Source of the DNA: Planctomycetota bacterium
GTDB lineage: Bacteria; Planctomycetota; UBA8108; UBA1146
Direction: 5' to 3'
Length of the DNA stretch: 61,736 nucleotides
Assembly (NCBI GenBank): GCA_002691835.1
Contig: NZJA01000016.1
Span: 1-61,736, forward strand
Of the stretch, positions 47,485 through 57,659 are shown in pieces. The position numbers were made by a program, and so were the translations under genes. A model generated the notes under the pieces. It was not told the DNA's origin. It was given only the letters and a program-made list of their open reading frames with translations, and did not search any database. Position 1 is the stretch's first letter, and each line of letters starts with the position of its first letter.

Positions 47485-50400
47485 ATGCACTCATTTTTCA
47501 AAATGGTTTTCCGTTCGACGGTGCCGGTCAACATCGTATTTTTCGGCCTGATCGCATACGCCTTGCTGGTGGCCATCCCCAATTTGCCCGTTGAAGTTTT
47601 TCCCAACATGTCGTTTCGTCAGGTTCAGGTCGCAATGCGATACCCAGGGGCCTCTGCGGAAGAAGTCGAACGGCTGGTTACGAAACCCATCGAGAATGCT
47701 GTTCGGGGCCTTGAATCCGCTGAGTACGTCGCGAGCACTTCAGTTCCGGGCCGTAGTGAAGTGTTGGTCAAGTTTGATGATGATCTAACGACAGAGACTG
47801 AATACAGAGAGTTTCGGTTACGGGTGCTCGGCGCGCTGAACGCCCTTCCTCAAGTAAATGGCAAGCCTCTCCAACCCTTGTTTATGGAGTTGGATGTCGA
47901 TTCCTGGGTGCCCGTTATCCAGGTGATGATCGTCAATCGACCCGAATCCCAACTCAGCAAGCGTGCGTTGATTCTGCTCGCGAAGGACCTGCGGGATGAA
48001 CTGGAACGTATTCCGGGCGTCAAAAGAATCGACTTTGCCGGCGAAGAGTTCGATCAATTTCAGGTGGCCCTGAACCCGGATCTTTTAGAGAGATACGGGA
48101 TCAGTTTTCAGGAAGTCCTGGCAGCGATCAATCGCGAGGGCGGGTTCATCCCGGCAGGCCAGATCGAAACGGATTTGGGTGAAAGATCGATTCGCATCGA
48201 TACCCGGCCAAGAGCGCCGGAGGATCTTCTCGATGTGATCGTCAGGCATGAGGGTTCCGGGTCGCGAATTCGCGTGGCAGATCTCGTTAGTGCGCGGGAA
48301 ACCGGTGTGATCCCGATCCGTGAAGCGGTTGGCAATAGCCTCGATGGAGAAGATTCCATCGGCTGTCGAGTTCTGAAGGATAGCGATGCCAATGCGGCAA
48401 CGATTCGCAATGAGGTCTTGAAAGTCACCGAGAGTTTTCAGGAATCGCGGAAAGACATCCCTTTTGATGTCCATATGATTCTTGATTCGACGCGTAAGAT
48501 TAATGCTTCGATGTCAGTGCTTTATGACAGCTTGATGCTGGCTTTATGCTTGGTAATTGCTGCGCTTTTCTTTTTCATGAGCCAGCGATCACGGGTGGCA
48601 TCCGGAACGGTGCTGATCCTTGCGGTTTTGGCGATCACAGTGATCGCATCAAGTCGCAATGTCTCCCTTGAGCTGGCCGCTTTAGGTTCATTGGCTCTGT
48701 TTGTGTTCTTTACCTGCCGGTCCGCAGTGTTAACGGTGAGCGGCATCGTTTTCGCTTTCCTTGGAACCCTCGTGGCATTTGAGGTCATGGGGCAAAGCAT
48801 CAACGAAGTCAGTCTGATCGGCTTTGTTCTGACGGTTGGGATCATCGTTGATGATGCCATCATCGTTCTCGAAAATATTCGGAGACAGCGAGAGTTGGGA
48901 AAAGCGCCGCTAGATGCGGTGATCACTGGTGTGCGGGAAGTCTTTGTGCCCATTTTCTCGGCGACCCTGACAACCGTCGCTGCCTTCTTGCCGATGTTGT
49001 TGATGACCGGAACGGTCGGAGATTTCTTTTCCATTCTTCCAATCAGCGTTGCGACAGCCCTGGGGGTGAGCCTCTTTGAGTGCCTGATCGTGTTGCCGGT
49101 TCATGTCCGTGATCTCGACCAGATCGCTGGTCCTGAAGATGTGCAAAACAATGAAGGCCTCGTTGGTGTCGAAGCCTATTTGGCCAGAGAAGGATTGGCC
49201 GGAAAGCTCTCTCGCGTTTACGACCGAATCTTTTTATGGAATCAGCGTAATGGTGGCAAAGTTGTGCTGTTGGCGATGTTCCTCTTCTTTTCGGCGGTAG
49301 GCATCGTATTCCAAAGCATGGTTGGCCCGGGTCTGGGTATGAGGCCTCTACTGAAGCTGGTGTTTTTTCCGGAAGACACTTCGATTCTGAATGTCTCCGT
49401 TAACACCGCTCCGGGTACAGGCCTCAAGGAAACCGATTCGGTGGTCCGTGAGCTTTCCAGAGATCTTCGTCAGACCGGGTTTGTTGAAGCTGCTGTCGGT
49501 CTTTCCGGCATGAAACTGGATACGACCTATCGCCCTCAGTTCGGGCATCAGTTCGGGTTGATTCTTGCGGAGTTTCCTGTTGTTGAAGAGCGAACATTCG
49601 ACAATCCAAATATCGCGATTCAGGAGATCCGTGATGAGCTGGGCGCAAAGTGGAGCGAGAAAAACGTTCGCATCGAAGTGACGGCTCAAAAAGATGGTCC
49701 GCCGACAGGGTCTCCGGTGACGGTTCGCATCCATGGAAATGACCAAAGTCGTGTGTTCGATCTCTCAGCCAGGGCCTATGAGTTCCTGCTCGAAGAATCG
49801 CAGCCGGGCGGCAGGCTTGAGGGGGTTGTGGATCTGTCCAGTGATCTTGATCAGAGATCGAGAAGCCTGAGCTTTGTTCCAGACTCCGATGTGATGTCCC
49901 AGCTGGGGCTCGATCCGCAGCAAGTCCGTCTGTTTGTGGGTGCACTTTTTGAAGGCGTTTATGTCGGAGATTATCTTCGCAGCGATGATGAGATCCCTGT
50001 GAAGGTTCGTTTTCTTCGCCCGGGTGGAGAAGTCGAACCCTACGAGGCTTTGGAGTTTCCTGTCACCCGCGCTGGGGATGGCAGCATGATTCGCTTTAGT
50101 CAGATTGGCACCATTGAAGCGAAAGAGGAACCAGGGATCCTTCGGCGCCGCCATTATCAGCGTTCAGTCAATATCACCGGCAACTTGACTTCTGATGCGA
50201 TTGTTTCTGCGGCTACTGTGGAGTCTCTGTTGGAAGATCGTTTTGGTGCAGAAATTCGGCAGCAACCCGGCGCTGACTTCAGCTTTGAAGGGGAAGCCGA
50301 GTCGACGTCTCGATCATTCAAGAGCCTCTTTTTGGCCTTTTGGATTTCCCTCTTCATCATTTATCTGGTGCTTTCTACGCAGTTCCGATCCTTGTTTCAT

Positions 50401-50907
50401 CCGTTGGTCATCATCTCAAATGTTGCTTTCTCATTTACGGGTGTCGTTCTCGTAATGACGGCGATTGCATTTCTTGGGGATGTTCTTCCAGATGGAATGA
50501 TTCGTCCTGAAAGAGCATGGATCACCGTCTTGGCCTTCATTTCTCTGGTGGGGCTGACCGGCATTGTCGTCAACGATGCCATCGTCTTGGTGGATTTCAT
50601 TCAAAGGCGTCGCGATGAAGGGTTTCCGCTGGATCAGGCTTTAAGGTTGGCAGGGCACGAGCGCATGAGACCGATTCTCATGACAACGATTTCTACGATT
50701 GCCGGTTTATTACCGATGTCGATCGGGATTCCCAATTTCGATGTTCGCTGGAGCCCATTTGCGACCGTTTTTGTGGCTGGGCTGCTTGTGGCAACGATGA
50801 TGACTTTGCTCGTGGTCCCAGTGCTCTACCGCTACACCGATGCCATTGAGAAGAAGATGACGAGCCTTTTCAAGGCGAGATCGGTTAGCGACTCTGATCA
50901 GGATTGA
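47485..50907 (+). CDS. RND-family efflux permease with extra membrane hairpin
   Basis: A 1140-residue inner-membrane pump of the AcrB/CusA superfamily. It has a large first periplasmic loop, TM4 with VGIIVDDAIIVLENI (Asp456-Asp457 relay), ATLTTVAAFLPMLLM, a second loop, and the second half with LVGLTGIVVNDAIVLVDFI and TTISTIAGLLPMSIG. Between TM2 and the normal TM3 are about 40 additional residues with two hydrophobic segments that look like a copy of the TM2-TM3 hairpin (see findings). The pump would export drugs, metals or lipids; the substrate is open. No TolC-like gene is in the window. Confidence 0.93.
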   Translation: MHSFFKMVFRSTVPVNIVFFGLIAYALLVAIPNLPVEVFPNMSFRQVQVAMRYPGASAEEVERLVTKPIENAVRGLESAEYVASTSVPGRSEVLVKFDDDLTTETEYREFRLRVLGALNALPQVNGKPLQPLFMELDVDSWVPVIQVMIVNRPESQLSKRALILLAKDLRDELERIPGVKRIDFAGEEFDQFQVALNPDLLERYGISFQEVLAAINREGGFIPAGQIETDLGERSIRIDTRPRAPEDLLDVIVRHEGSGSRIRVADLVSARETGVIPIREAVGNSLDGEDSIGCRVLKDSDANAATIRNEVLKVTESFQESRKDIPFDVHMILDSTRKINASMSVLYDSLMLALCLVIAALFFFMSQRSRVASGTVLILAVLAITVIASSRNVSLELAALGSLALFVFFTCRSAVLTVSGIVFAFLGTLVAFEVMGQSINEVSLIGFVLTVGIIVDDAIIVLENIRRQRELGKAPLDAVITGVREVFVPIFSATLTTVAAFLPMLLMTGTVGDFFSILPISVATALGVSLFECLIVLPVHVRDLDQIAGPEDVQNNEGLVGVEAYLAREGLAGKLSRVYDRIFLWNQRNGGKVVLLAMFLFFSAVGIVFQSMVGPGLGMRPLLKLVFFPEDTSILNVSVNTAPGTGLKETDSVVRELSRDLRQTGFVEAAVGLSGMKLDTTYRPQFGHQFGLILAEFPVVEERTFDNPNIAIQEIRDELGAKWSEKNVRIEVTAQKDGPPTGSPVTVRIHGNDQSRVFDLSARAYEFLLEESQPGGRLEGVVDLSSDLDQRSRSLSFVPDSDVMSQLGLDPQQVRLFVGALFEGVYVGDYLRSDDEIPVKVRFLRPGGEVEPYEALEFPVTRAGDGSMIRFSQIGTIEAKEEPGILRRRHYQRSVNITGNLTSDAIVSAATVESLLEDRFGAEIRQQPGADFSFEGEAESTSRSFKSLFLAFWISLFIIYLVLSTQFRSLFHPLVIISNVAFSFTGVVLVMTAIAFLGDVLPDGMIRPERAWITVLAFISLVGLTGIVVNDAIVLVDFIQRRRDEGFPLDQALRLAGHERMRPILMTTISTIAGLLPMSIGIPNFDVRWSPFATVFVAGLLVATMMTLLVVPVLYRYTDAIEKKMTSLFKARSVSDSDQD

Positions 50908-50914
50908 GTTCGAC

Positions 50915-52543
50915 TCAGAGCGGCTTGACCTCGATCACCATGCAGGGCTTTTTCAAGCCCTCCAGGGAGCGACTGGCAAAGGCATTTTGCCAGTCTTCTT
51001 CTGTCGCATCTGATCTGCTGAAGCGTGTGAAGATCTTCCTCGATCTGAAAACTCCAAAGCGCTGAAGAATTTCATATTCTCTGGACAGTTGCGTGAGATG
51101 TTGCTTGAGCCCGGCGAGATCTGCTTCGGCAATAATGAGGTAGCAGGTTTCTTCGGGGAGCTGTGACAGCGATTTTTGATCATTCGAGAGATCGGGAATC
51201 GGTCTTCCGACGTGAACATCGAGCATCGGCAGGTGCCGCTCTCCCACTTGGTAGATGGGACTTGAACGGATCTCTGCAGAGAGCGGCGGGCCTTCACCGA
51301 TTCCGATGGTGGGTAGCAGGATTCCAAGACAGAAGGACCAGCACAGGGCGGTAGAGAGAGCACTGTTGACGGCATCTCCCTGAGCCGAAAATCGCCACAA
51401 GATGAGCAGAATCAAGACCGTCAGTACGGTCAGCATTGGCATGGCGAACCAACCCACAAAAGCTCCAACAAATAGTGCAGGAATCGCTGTGATGGTCGCG
51501 GCCACGAGAAGATGTTGTTTCAGTATTCGACGGTCGAGGCTATCCAAATACGTAGATATAAGAATCGCGAATGCCGGCAGCAGTGGAATCAGGTATCTCT
51601 CAAATGTCTTCATGAAGAGAAATGGGATCGTTGAAATTAACAGCCAAACAACGAGCCAGCGTTCGGGATACGGGCTTCCTTCTTGAGGGCGACGCAGAAA
51701 CTTGAAAACTGCAAAGATGAGGGCAAGGGACCATGGGGCCGCCAGTCCAAGCCAGCCGCCCAGCAAGGATGGCACTGATTCAGGATGGAACAACGAGAAC
51801 TCGCGACGGTTGACCTGTTCTGCGAGTCGCTCCTGGAGCAGCTCTGGATAGGCAGACTGAACGTAGGCCCACCAAGGCAGAAAAAGGATGCTGAAGCTGG
51901 TCAGGAATAACACGAACCCTGCGATACGTTTCATGGCGAGGGAAACCCCAGACTCTCTCGTCTGTAAAACCGCCATCGTTAGCATGCCAGTGGCAGCAAA
52001 ATACAGGGCTGGCGGTTTGATCAAGGCAGCGATGGCCAGATATACCCCTGCGACGATGGCATCCCGGCCGTGACCTTTTTTCAAGCTCTGACTCCAGCGT
52101 TCAAGAGATAGCAGGAGGAAAAGGGTCATCGGGATATCGAGCATCGCCCTGCGAGATTCCGTCGCCATACCGAGGCATGAAATCACGATGACAAAGGTCA
52201 AGACGGGATCTGCCGAGAATTGGCGAAACCCCCAGCGGGCGGTAAAGACAGCCAGCAGAGCACCACAAAGGACACCCCAGAATCTCAGATGAAAGAGCGA
52301 TGGCCCGAAGATTTCAGAGGTCGCAGTCAGCACCCAGTAGAAAAGCGGTGGCTTGCGAAGACGGGGTTCGCTCTCGTAAGTTGGCACCAGCCACTGATCC
52401 GCCTGCTGGGTTTCGAGGGCGGTACGAAACGAGACGCGGTGTTCATCTCCCCCAGTAAGGCTGCTCTCTAACCAGATGGATGGTGCGAGAACCAGAAGTC
52501 CGATCAGCAATAACCAGAAGCCTCCGGGGTCTGAACGTTTCAT
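50915..52543 (-). CDS. ArnT/PMT-like glycosyltransferase (GT39/83 type)
   Basis: ATG 52543 is preferred (GAGAGGCG upstream); the longer frame overlaps the phosphatase gene start. The 542 residues have TM1 FWLLLIGLLVLAPSIWLES, then SSLTGGDEHRVSFRTALE with the acidic residue pair of GT-C enzymes, LRKPPLFYWVLTATSEIFG, and about ten more helices. The family adds sugars from polyprenyl-phosphate donors, for example to lipid A. The C-terminal 110 residues form a soluble domain. It converges on the RND permease with 7 bases between the ends. Confidence 0.83.
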   Translation of the reverse strand: MKRSDPGGFWLLLIGLLVLAPSIWLESSLTGGDEHRVSFRTALETQQADQWLVPTYESEPRLRKPPLFYWVLTATSEIFGPSLFHLRFWGVLCGALLAVFTARWGFRQFSADPVLTFVIVISCLGMATESRRAMLDIPMTLFLLLSLERWSQSLKKGHGRDAIVAGVYLAIAALIKPPALYFAATGMLTMAVLQTRESGVSLAMKRIAGFVLFLTSFSILFLPWWAYVQSAYPELLQERLAEQVNRREFSLFHPESVPSLLGGWLGLAAPWSLALIFAVFKFLRRPQEGSPYPERWLVVWLLISTIPFLFMKTFERYLIPLLPAFAILISTYLDSLDRRILKQHLLVAATITAIPALFVGAFVGWFAMPMLTVLTVLILLILWRFSAQGDAVNSALSTALCWSFCLGILLPTIGIGEGPPLSAEIRSSPIYQVGERHLPMLDVHVGRPIPDLSNDQKSLSQLPEETCYLIIAEADLAGLKQHLTQLSREYEILQRFGVFRSRKIFTRFSRSDATEEDWQNAFASRSLEGLKKPCMVIEVKPL

Positions 52544-52637
52544 GGATATTGCGCCTCTCTGTTGCCGAAGGATATTCGACATAGGGTCGCCATTGAACAA
52601 CTGATTACAGAAGATGAAATACGGAACTGAGGATCTG

Positions 52638-53930
52638 ATGTCGATAATCCTGTTTTGTTGCTCAATATTGCTGACTGTTTCGGGAGGCGAGGCCCCCGAA
52701 AAAATCATGACTTCGGGTCCAGTGGTGGGTCGGGTGACGACTGACCGAATTCATGTCTGGTGCAGGGTCGATGCTCCGGATCGTCAAATTGTTGGAGTAT
52801 TGCTGGACGAGCGAAATCAGGAAGTTTGCCGAGCACTAAGAATCTCCAGCAAGCTTTCAGATCTGACAGCAGACCTTGTGTTTGAAGATGGGGTTCAGGC
52901 TGGTCAGAAATATCGCTATCGCATCGAGGTCGATGGGGAAGTGGTTGCCGATTTCAAAGATCAGCGAATCGAAACCCCCTCTACTGGACCTGAAGAAGTG
53001 CGATTGATTTTCGGCTCCTGCGCGAGCAAGAAATATGTGCAGGGAAGTGGCATCTGGCAGGTGATCGCTGATCGAAATCCCCACCAAATGGTTTTCCTGG
53101 GGGACACCCCTTACATCGACAGCACGGATTTGGAGAAGCAGAGAGCGGCGTACCGAGAGTTTTGGAAATACCCGGGCCTGGACAGTTTGGCCCGAAGCAC
53201 CGCGATGGCGGCCACTTGGGATGATCATGATTACGGTCTCAACGATGCAGTCGGAGAGATCAGGAATCGGAATCGATCAAGGAAAGCATTTCTGGAATAT
53301 CACGCAATGGGCGAGGTCGGCGATGCTCGCGGCGGTGGCATCTACACTCGAATCCAACGAGGGCTCGTGGATGTCTTTCTCCTTGATACGCGCTGGTATG
53401 GAAACACTGCTCCATCGCCGTTGGATTCTGAGCAGCCAACCTTGCTGGGTGAAAAGCAGTGGGAATGGTTGAAGAAGGGTCTGCTGGATTCTGCTGCACC
53501 CTTCAAGATCATATCTTCGGGAATGATTTTTAATGGCTCGGTCCGACCGGGAAAGAAAGATCATTGGATGCAGTTTCCCCATGAGCGTAATGGGCTGTTG
53601 CAGTTCATCGCCGAGAACAAGATCACGGGAGTCTTGATCGTGACAGGTGATATTCACCGCTGTCGTCATTTGTCTTACCCCCCTCAGGAAGGCGGAGGCT
53701 ATCCCATCGATGAGTGGATCAGCTCGCCTCTGGGTAACTCGGTCATCGAATCTGCAAATGTGGACCACCCGGCTCTGGTATTTGATGCTGGGGAGAAAGG
53801 CGTTTTCCTCAGCGTAGAGGCCAGAGGCGTTGATGGAGACGTAGAACTGTGGAGTCGTTTGGTCAACTTAAAGGGCAAAACGATTCACGAAAAAAGATAC
53901 CTGGCATCCGAGCTGAAGCCGCAGCCCTGA
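52638..53930 (+). CDS. PhoD-like phosphatase/phosphodiesterase, exported
   Basis: ATG 52638 follows GAGGATCTG; 430 residues with a signal peptide (SIILFCCSILLTVSGGEA). The N-terminal Ig-like domain GPVVGRVTTDRIHVWCRV and the catalytic part VRLIFGSCASKK, MVFLGDTPYID, ATWDDHDYGLND and LIVTGDIHRCRHL are the PhoD motifs that hold the metal centre. It probably releases phosphate from extracellular esters. The stop abuts the convergent UnbV gene without a gap. Confidence 0.9.
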   Translation: MSIILFCCSILLTVSGGEAPEKIMTSGPVVGRVTTDRIHVWCRVDAPDRQIVGVLLDERNQEVCRALRISSKLSDLTADLVFEDGVQAGQKYRYRIEVDGEVVADFKDQRIETPSTGPEEVRLIFGSCASKKYVQGSGIWQVIADRNPHQMVFLGDTPYIDSTDLEKQRAAYREFWKYPGLDSLARSTAMAATWDDHDYGLNDAVGEIRNRNRSRKAFLEYHAMGEVGDARGGGIYTRIQRGLVDVFLLDTRWYGNTAPSPLDSEQPTLLGEKQWEWLKKGLLDSAAPFKIISSGMIFNGSVRPGKKDHWMQFPHERNGLLQFIAENKITGVLIVTGDIHRCRHLSYPPQEGGGYPIDEWISSPLGNSVIESANVDHPALVFDAGEKGVFLSVEARGVDGDVELWSRLVNLKGKTIHEKRYLASELKPQP

Positions 53931-55625
53931 TCACGGCTTTGGGGCTCGGAATGCAGTGCTTTGAGTGATGCCTTTTCCTTGTTCCCAGCGGTGGTACGAA
54001 CCCGCTGAAATCACAGTTGTTTCGCGTTTGCCGCCGGGCCATTGGATCGAAACTTCAGCAGTTACCTGCCCCTTTTTGAGAGCGAAGAGCTGTCTCGGAT
54101 CATGACTGGCCAAATATGAAGATTGCACACGGTGTTCTCGGTACCGGATTTGATCCTGTGTTTTGACTTCAATCTTTGCCCCAATCGCATCGCGAGGACA
54201 AGTTTTACCATCTCCGATGAGTTCTATTCCGATGACTGGAGTGTCACCCGCTGCCGTTGATCGAAGAATGCGCGGAGTGTCTTGCCAACAAGTGAGGATG
54301 AGATCGAGATCGCCATCGTTATCAAGATCTCCGCTGATCGCAGATCTTCCGGCTTTGAGGGTTGAATGGGCATGCGGTTCAGAGACCACAAATCCTCGAT
54401 CTGTACCGAGGTAAACATGATCAGGTTGGGCAAGGCTCAGCTTTCCACCGGAGACCTCGCCAATGTTGTCGATGACATGACCGTTGGTCACAAAAATATC
54501 CATCATCGTGTCTAGATTGATATCCATGGATCGGATTCCAAAACCAACCCATGGCAAAGACGGACTTCCCATGCCGTTGATGAAACTGGTTTCAAGAAAA
54601 AGTCCATTGCCGTCGTTGCGGTAACAGGAGTTGGTCTGAGCTTCGAAATTGGTGACCAGGATTTCTTCATCCCCGTCTTCGTCAAGATCGACCCCATCGA
54701 CCCCCATGCCCGCTTCTTTTTTGGCGTCTTCGCCGAGCGCGCATCCTGAAATCAAAGCTTGATCAGTAAATCGTACCAGTCCAGTTTCTTGAAACTGGTT
54801 AATCAAAAGGAAATTGGCTTCGCCATCGTTGGCGACATAAATATCGGTATCGCCATCGAGGTCAATGTCAGCTGTCAGGATTCCCAAAGCTTTTGCAGGA
54901 AGCTCCTCGAGGCCAGCTTCTTTTGAAGCGTCTGAGAAAAATCCATTGCCGTCGTTTATCAAGAGTACGCAAGGGATTCCCGGATAGTTCATCGGCGCGC
55001 AGTACACTTCGAGATCGTCACGCATACATGGTTGAAATGTTTCGGCAGAAAATTCGACATAGTGCCCAAGGAAAATGTCGAGATCTCCATCTTGATCTAC
55101 ATCGAGAGTGCTTACGGCGCTGCCGAAACGGGATTGTTGAATTCCCCTCTCGAAAGTTTCATCTGTATATCTTCCAGTGCCGTCATTCATCAGCAGTCGA
55201 TCAGGCCCATCATTTGTGATGTAAAGATCGGTGTCTCCATCGTTGTCAAAGTCACCTGCGGCACACCCCATGCCATCACCTGAGTCGCCTGTCCCGGTTT
55301 CTTTTTCAAAGGGGATGAAGCCTTCTTCAGTTCCGCGCAACAGCAGATTGACGGGCGTCGCCGTTTCATCGGGATGGTCTGGTGCGCCTTGTACGAGATA
55401 TAAATCTAAAAGTCCGTCTCCATCTGCGTCAAAGAGTGCGCCTCCTGAGCCAACGGTTTCGCTGATGTGACGCAAGCCCCTCGCTCCGGATTCGTGAATG
55501 AAAGGGATCGCCCCATCTTCGATGACAAAGGGAAAGAGTGGCTGACGTTCGGTGGGTACGGTTTGGGATTCACTGGTGCAGCCCAATAAGATCATGCAGA
55601 AACTCAAAGCCAGAGAGGGTTTCAC
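53931..55625 (-). CDS. FG-GAP/VCBS-repeat lipoprotein with ASPIC/UnbV domain
   Basis: A 564-residue lipoprotein (lipobox ILLGC). At least six calcium-loop repeats of the FG-GAP type occur (FDADGDGLLDLYLVQG, FDNDGDTDLYITN, VDQDGDLDIFLGH, IDLDGDTDIYVAN, LDEDGDEEILVTN, LDNDGDLDLIL), forming an integrin-like propeller. The C-terminal ASPIC/UnbV part has HRVQSSYLASHDPRQLFAL and VSIQWPGGKRE. Such proteins are abundant in Planctomycetota; their role is unclear. The start overlaps the TPR gene stop (ATGA). Confidence 0.92.
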   Translation of the reverse strand: MKPSLALSFCMILLGCTSESQTVPTERQPLFPFVIEDGAIPFIHESGARGLRHISETVGSGGALFDADGDGLLDLYLVQGAPDHPDETATPVNLLLRGTEEGFIPFEKETGTGDSGDGMGCAAGDFDNDGDTDLYITNDGPDRLLMNDGTGRYTDETFERGIQQSRFGSAVSTLDVDQDGDLDIFLGHYVEFSAETFQPCMRDDLEVYCAPMNYPGIPCVLLINDGNGFFSDASKEAGLEELPAKALGILTADIDLDGDTDIYVANDGEANFLLINQFQETGLVRFTDQALISGCALGEDAKKEAGMGVDGVDLDEDGDEEILVTNFEAQTNSCYRNDGNGLFLETSFINGMGSPSLPWVGFGIRSMDINLDTMMDIFVTNGHVIDNIGEVSGGKLSLAQPDHVYLGTDRGFVVSEPHAHSTLKAGRSAISGDLDNDGDLDLILTCWQDTPRILRSTAAGDTPVIGIELIGDGKTCPRDAIGAKIEVKTQDQIRYREHRVQSSYLASHDPRQLFALKKGQVTAEVSIQWPGGKRETTVISAGSYHRWEQGKGITQSTAFRAPKP

Positions 55626-56680
55626 GGCTTTTCTTTCAGTATTTTACGATAGAGTTCCGAAAGTTTTTCGGACTGCTCTTCTTCACCAAGCCTTTTCAGG
55701 GTTGCGATCAACGCCAGAATTGTTTGTCCGTCCTTCGGCATTTCTTTTAATGCCGAAAGCAAGTGAGTCTTGGCTTCAGAGAGCTTCGCTTGGTGTAAAT
55801 ATATCTGCCCGATGATTCTGGAACTGACCCCCCTGACAGCAGGCGTCGATTGTGGATGGGACAACGATTGCTCCGCCCATTTTTTTGCGTCTTCAAATTC
55901 CCCATTTCGATAGTGACTGAGTGCAAGCTGGGGAAGGTATCTCATGTTTTCAGGAGAGAGTTGATGTGCTTTGAGAATTGCCTGATGGGCGGATTTCGCA
56001 TCATTAACGGCAAGCAGAGAAACGTAAAAAATCCAATATAACCAGGATTGATTTCTCTTATCGGGGGAGATCTTGCTTTGGTATTCCTCTACAAATTTCA
56101 GTGCGATGCCGAAGCGACGCATTTTGTGCAGTTGGCTTTGCACTCCCTCCAGATATTTTGCATTACCCGGATCCAGCGTCAGTGCTTTTTTGTAATGGAT
56201 TAAAGCTTCTTCCTGGTCACCCAATTCTTGAAGAAGACTCGCCAGGTCATACTGAACGATGGCCGAATCTGATTGGATTCGAACAGCCGTTTTTATATGA
56301 CTGATGGCTTCGGGATATCGTTTTTGAAATTGGTAACAACGCGTTAATGAAAGATGGACTCGTACATCGTTGTGATTGGGATTTAATTTAATATACCGAA
56401 CGAACATGTTTTCGGCTTCTTTGTAAGCACCCATCAGAGCTTCTTTATGTTGGAGGGTTCGGGTGATTTCTATACACGAAGCGCCAGTCAGCAGTAGCGC
56501 CTCTGCATTATTGGGTGAGTTTTTAAGAATCTGTCTACCGAGCTGCAGCGCTTTTTGGTATTGGGCTGCGGCAAAGGTCTGGGCGAGCGGAGACATGACG
56601 GGATCCTGATACGTTTCCGCATTTGCAGAAACGCTTAGAAATAGCGAAAAAATCAATACATACAGATTTGTAGAACCCAC
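55622..56680 (-). CDS. Secreted TPR protein
   Basis: A 352-residue protein with a signal peptide (LYVLIFSLFLSVSANA) and about seven TPR-like helical pairs (KALQLGRQILKNSPNNAEA, AENMFVRYIKLNPNHND, EALIHYKKALTLDPGNAKY and others). The GTG start has no strong ribosome site, so the exact start is uncertain. It is coupled to the ASPIC/UnbV lipoprotein gene, a pairing often seen in this phylum, and likely forms a scaffold with it. Confidence 0.85.
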   Translation of the reverse strand: MGSTNLYVLIFSLFLSVSANAETYQDPVMSPLAQTFAAAQYQKALQLGRQILKNSPNNAEALLLTGASCIEITRTLQHKEALMGAYKEAENMFVRYIKLNPNHNDVRVHLSLTRCYQFQKRYPEAISHIKTAVRIQSDSAIVQYDLASLLQELGDQEEALIHYKKALTLDPGNAKYLEGVQSQLHKMRRFGIALKFVEEYQSKISPDKRNQSWLYWIFYVSLLAVNDAKSAHQAILKAHQLSPENMRYLPQLALSHYRNGEFEDAKKWAEQSLSHPQSTPAVRGVSSRIIGQIYLHQAKLSEAKTHLLSALKEMPKDGQTILALIATLKRLGEEEQSEKLSELYRKILKEKP

Positions 56681-56741
56681 ACTAAAAAGTAACCGATAGG
56701 TCTAGATTTTCAAGTGTCATGATACGGCGGTTAAACGCTGT

Positions 56742-57650
56742 TTATCGGCAAATCAATGCGTCTGTTGTGCGATCTGGACCCTCGCTGGGAAAAGGTGCCA
56801 CAGGTGCAGCAGCTGAAGAGAACAGATAACCCAAAAGCGAAATGGCATCGGCGATGTTGATGGTTCCGTCATCGACAACGTCGAGTGCATCGAGGCAGTC
56901 AGGGGAACTGGTTCCCTGGAACAGGTATGAAAGGATCGAAATAGCGTCACCGATGGTGAGGCTTTCATCGCGATCGGCATCTCCACGTATGAAACGATCT
57001 TGAACGATCACTTCACCATCCATACCAAAGGCAACATGAGGAATACAGAAATAGGGCAGATCCATCGGGGCATCGAAGGTGTACTGGAAGATCGGATTAA
57101 GGTCTGAGGATTCTTCATCGAATAGAAAGCCGGGCTCGTAGATGGTGCCCGCTTCTCCTCCAGGGATTCCACTCGTGACGGTGTGAAGCATTTCCATCGG
57201 TTCGTGAACCCAGCGAACACTGTCACCCTCGAAGATTTCAATGACAACGGGCAAGTATTCGTTGTCGACGACTCCGACATCAAACACCAGCGTGTCATCA
57301 AGAATCGTGATCGATCCTACCTGAGCCGGGTTGTTCGCATCGAAAAAACCAATGGTGGTCCCTTGTTGATCAAAAGTGAAGGTGAAGCTGCTGTTCTGGT
57401 TATCGATGGGAGCGGAGAAAAGAAGGCCCGGTTCATCGAGGGTGCCTGGTGCCCCACCGGGTATCCCGCTGGTCAGAACATGGGACCCTGAGATGTGGTT
57501 CCAGGTGACCGTGTCTCCGGCTTCGATGGTCAGACTCGTGGGCAGGAACGCACTGTCAAAGAAATTGATGACATGATTGGTGGATTGACTCCACGCATTT
57601 CCCGAACTGCAAATGAGCAGCAGTGGAAGCAGAATGACACTCGTCCTCAT
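56742..57650 (-). CDS. Secreted two-domain cupredoxin with dockerin-like repeats
   Basis: A 302-residue secreted protein (signal RTSVILLPLLLICSSGNAWS). Two plastocyanin-like domains follow: domain 1 (24-118) keeps His57 but lacks the Cys-His-Met set; domain 2 (122-217) has His156, Cys202, His205 and Met210, a full type-1 copper site. The C-terminus (222-283) has two dockerin-type calcium loops (DADRDESLTIGD and DVVDDGTINIAD), each followed by an AISxLxYLF helix. GGAAAA precedes the ATG. It lies between DUF1501 and the TPR gene. Confidence 0.88.
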   Translation of the reverse strand: MRTSVILLPLLLICSSGNAWSQSTNHVINFFDSAFLPTSLTIEAGDTVTWNHISGSHVLTSGIPGGAPGTLDEPGLLFSAPIDNQNSSFTFTFDQQGTTIGFFDANNPAQVGSITILDDTLVFDVGVVDNEYLPVVIEIFEGDSVRWVHEPMEMLHTVTSGIPGGEAGTIYEPGFLFDEESSDLNPIFQYTFDAPMDLPYFCIPHVAFGMDGEVIVQDRFIRGDADRDESLTIGDAISILSYLFQGTSSPDCLDALDVVDDGTINIADAISLLGYLFSSAAAPVAPFPSEGPDRTTDALICR

Positions 57651-57659
57651 CGGATTTTC

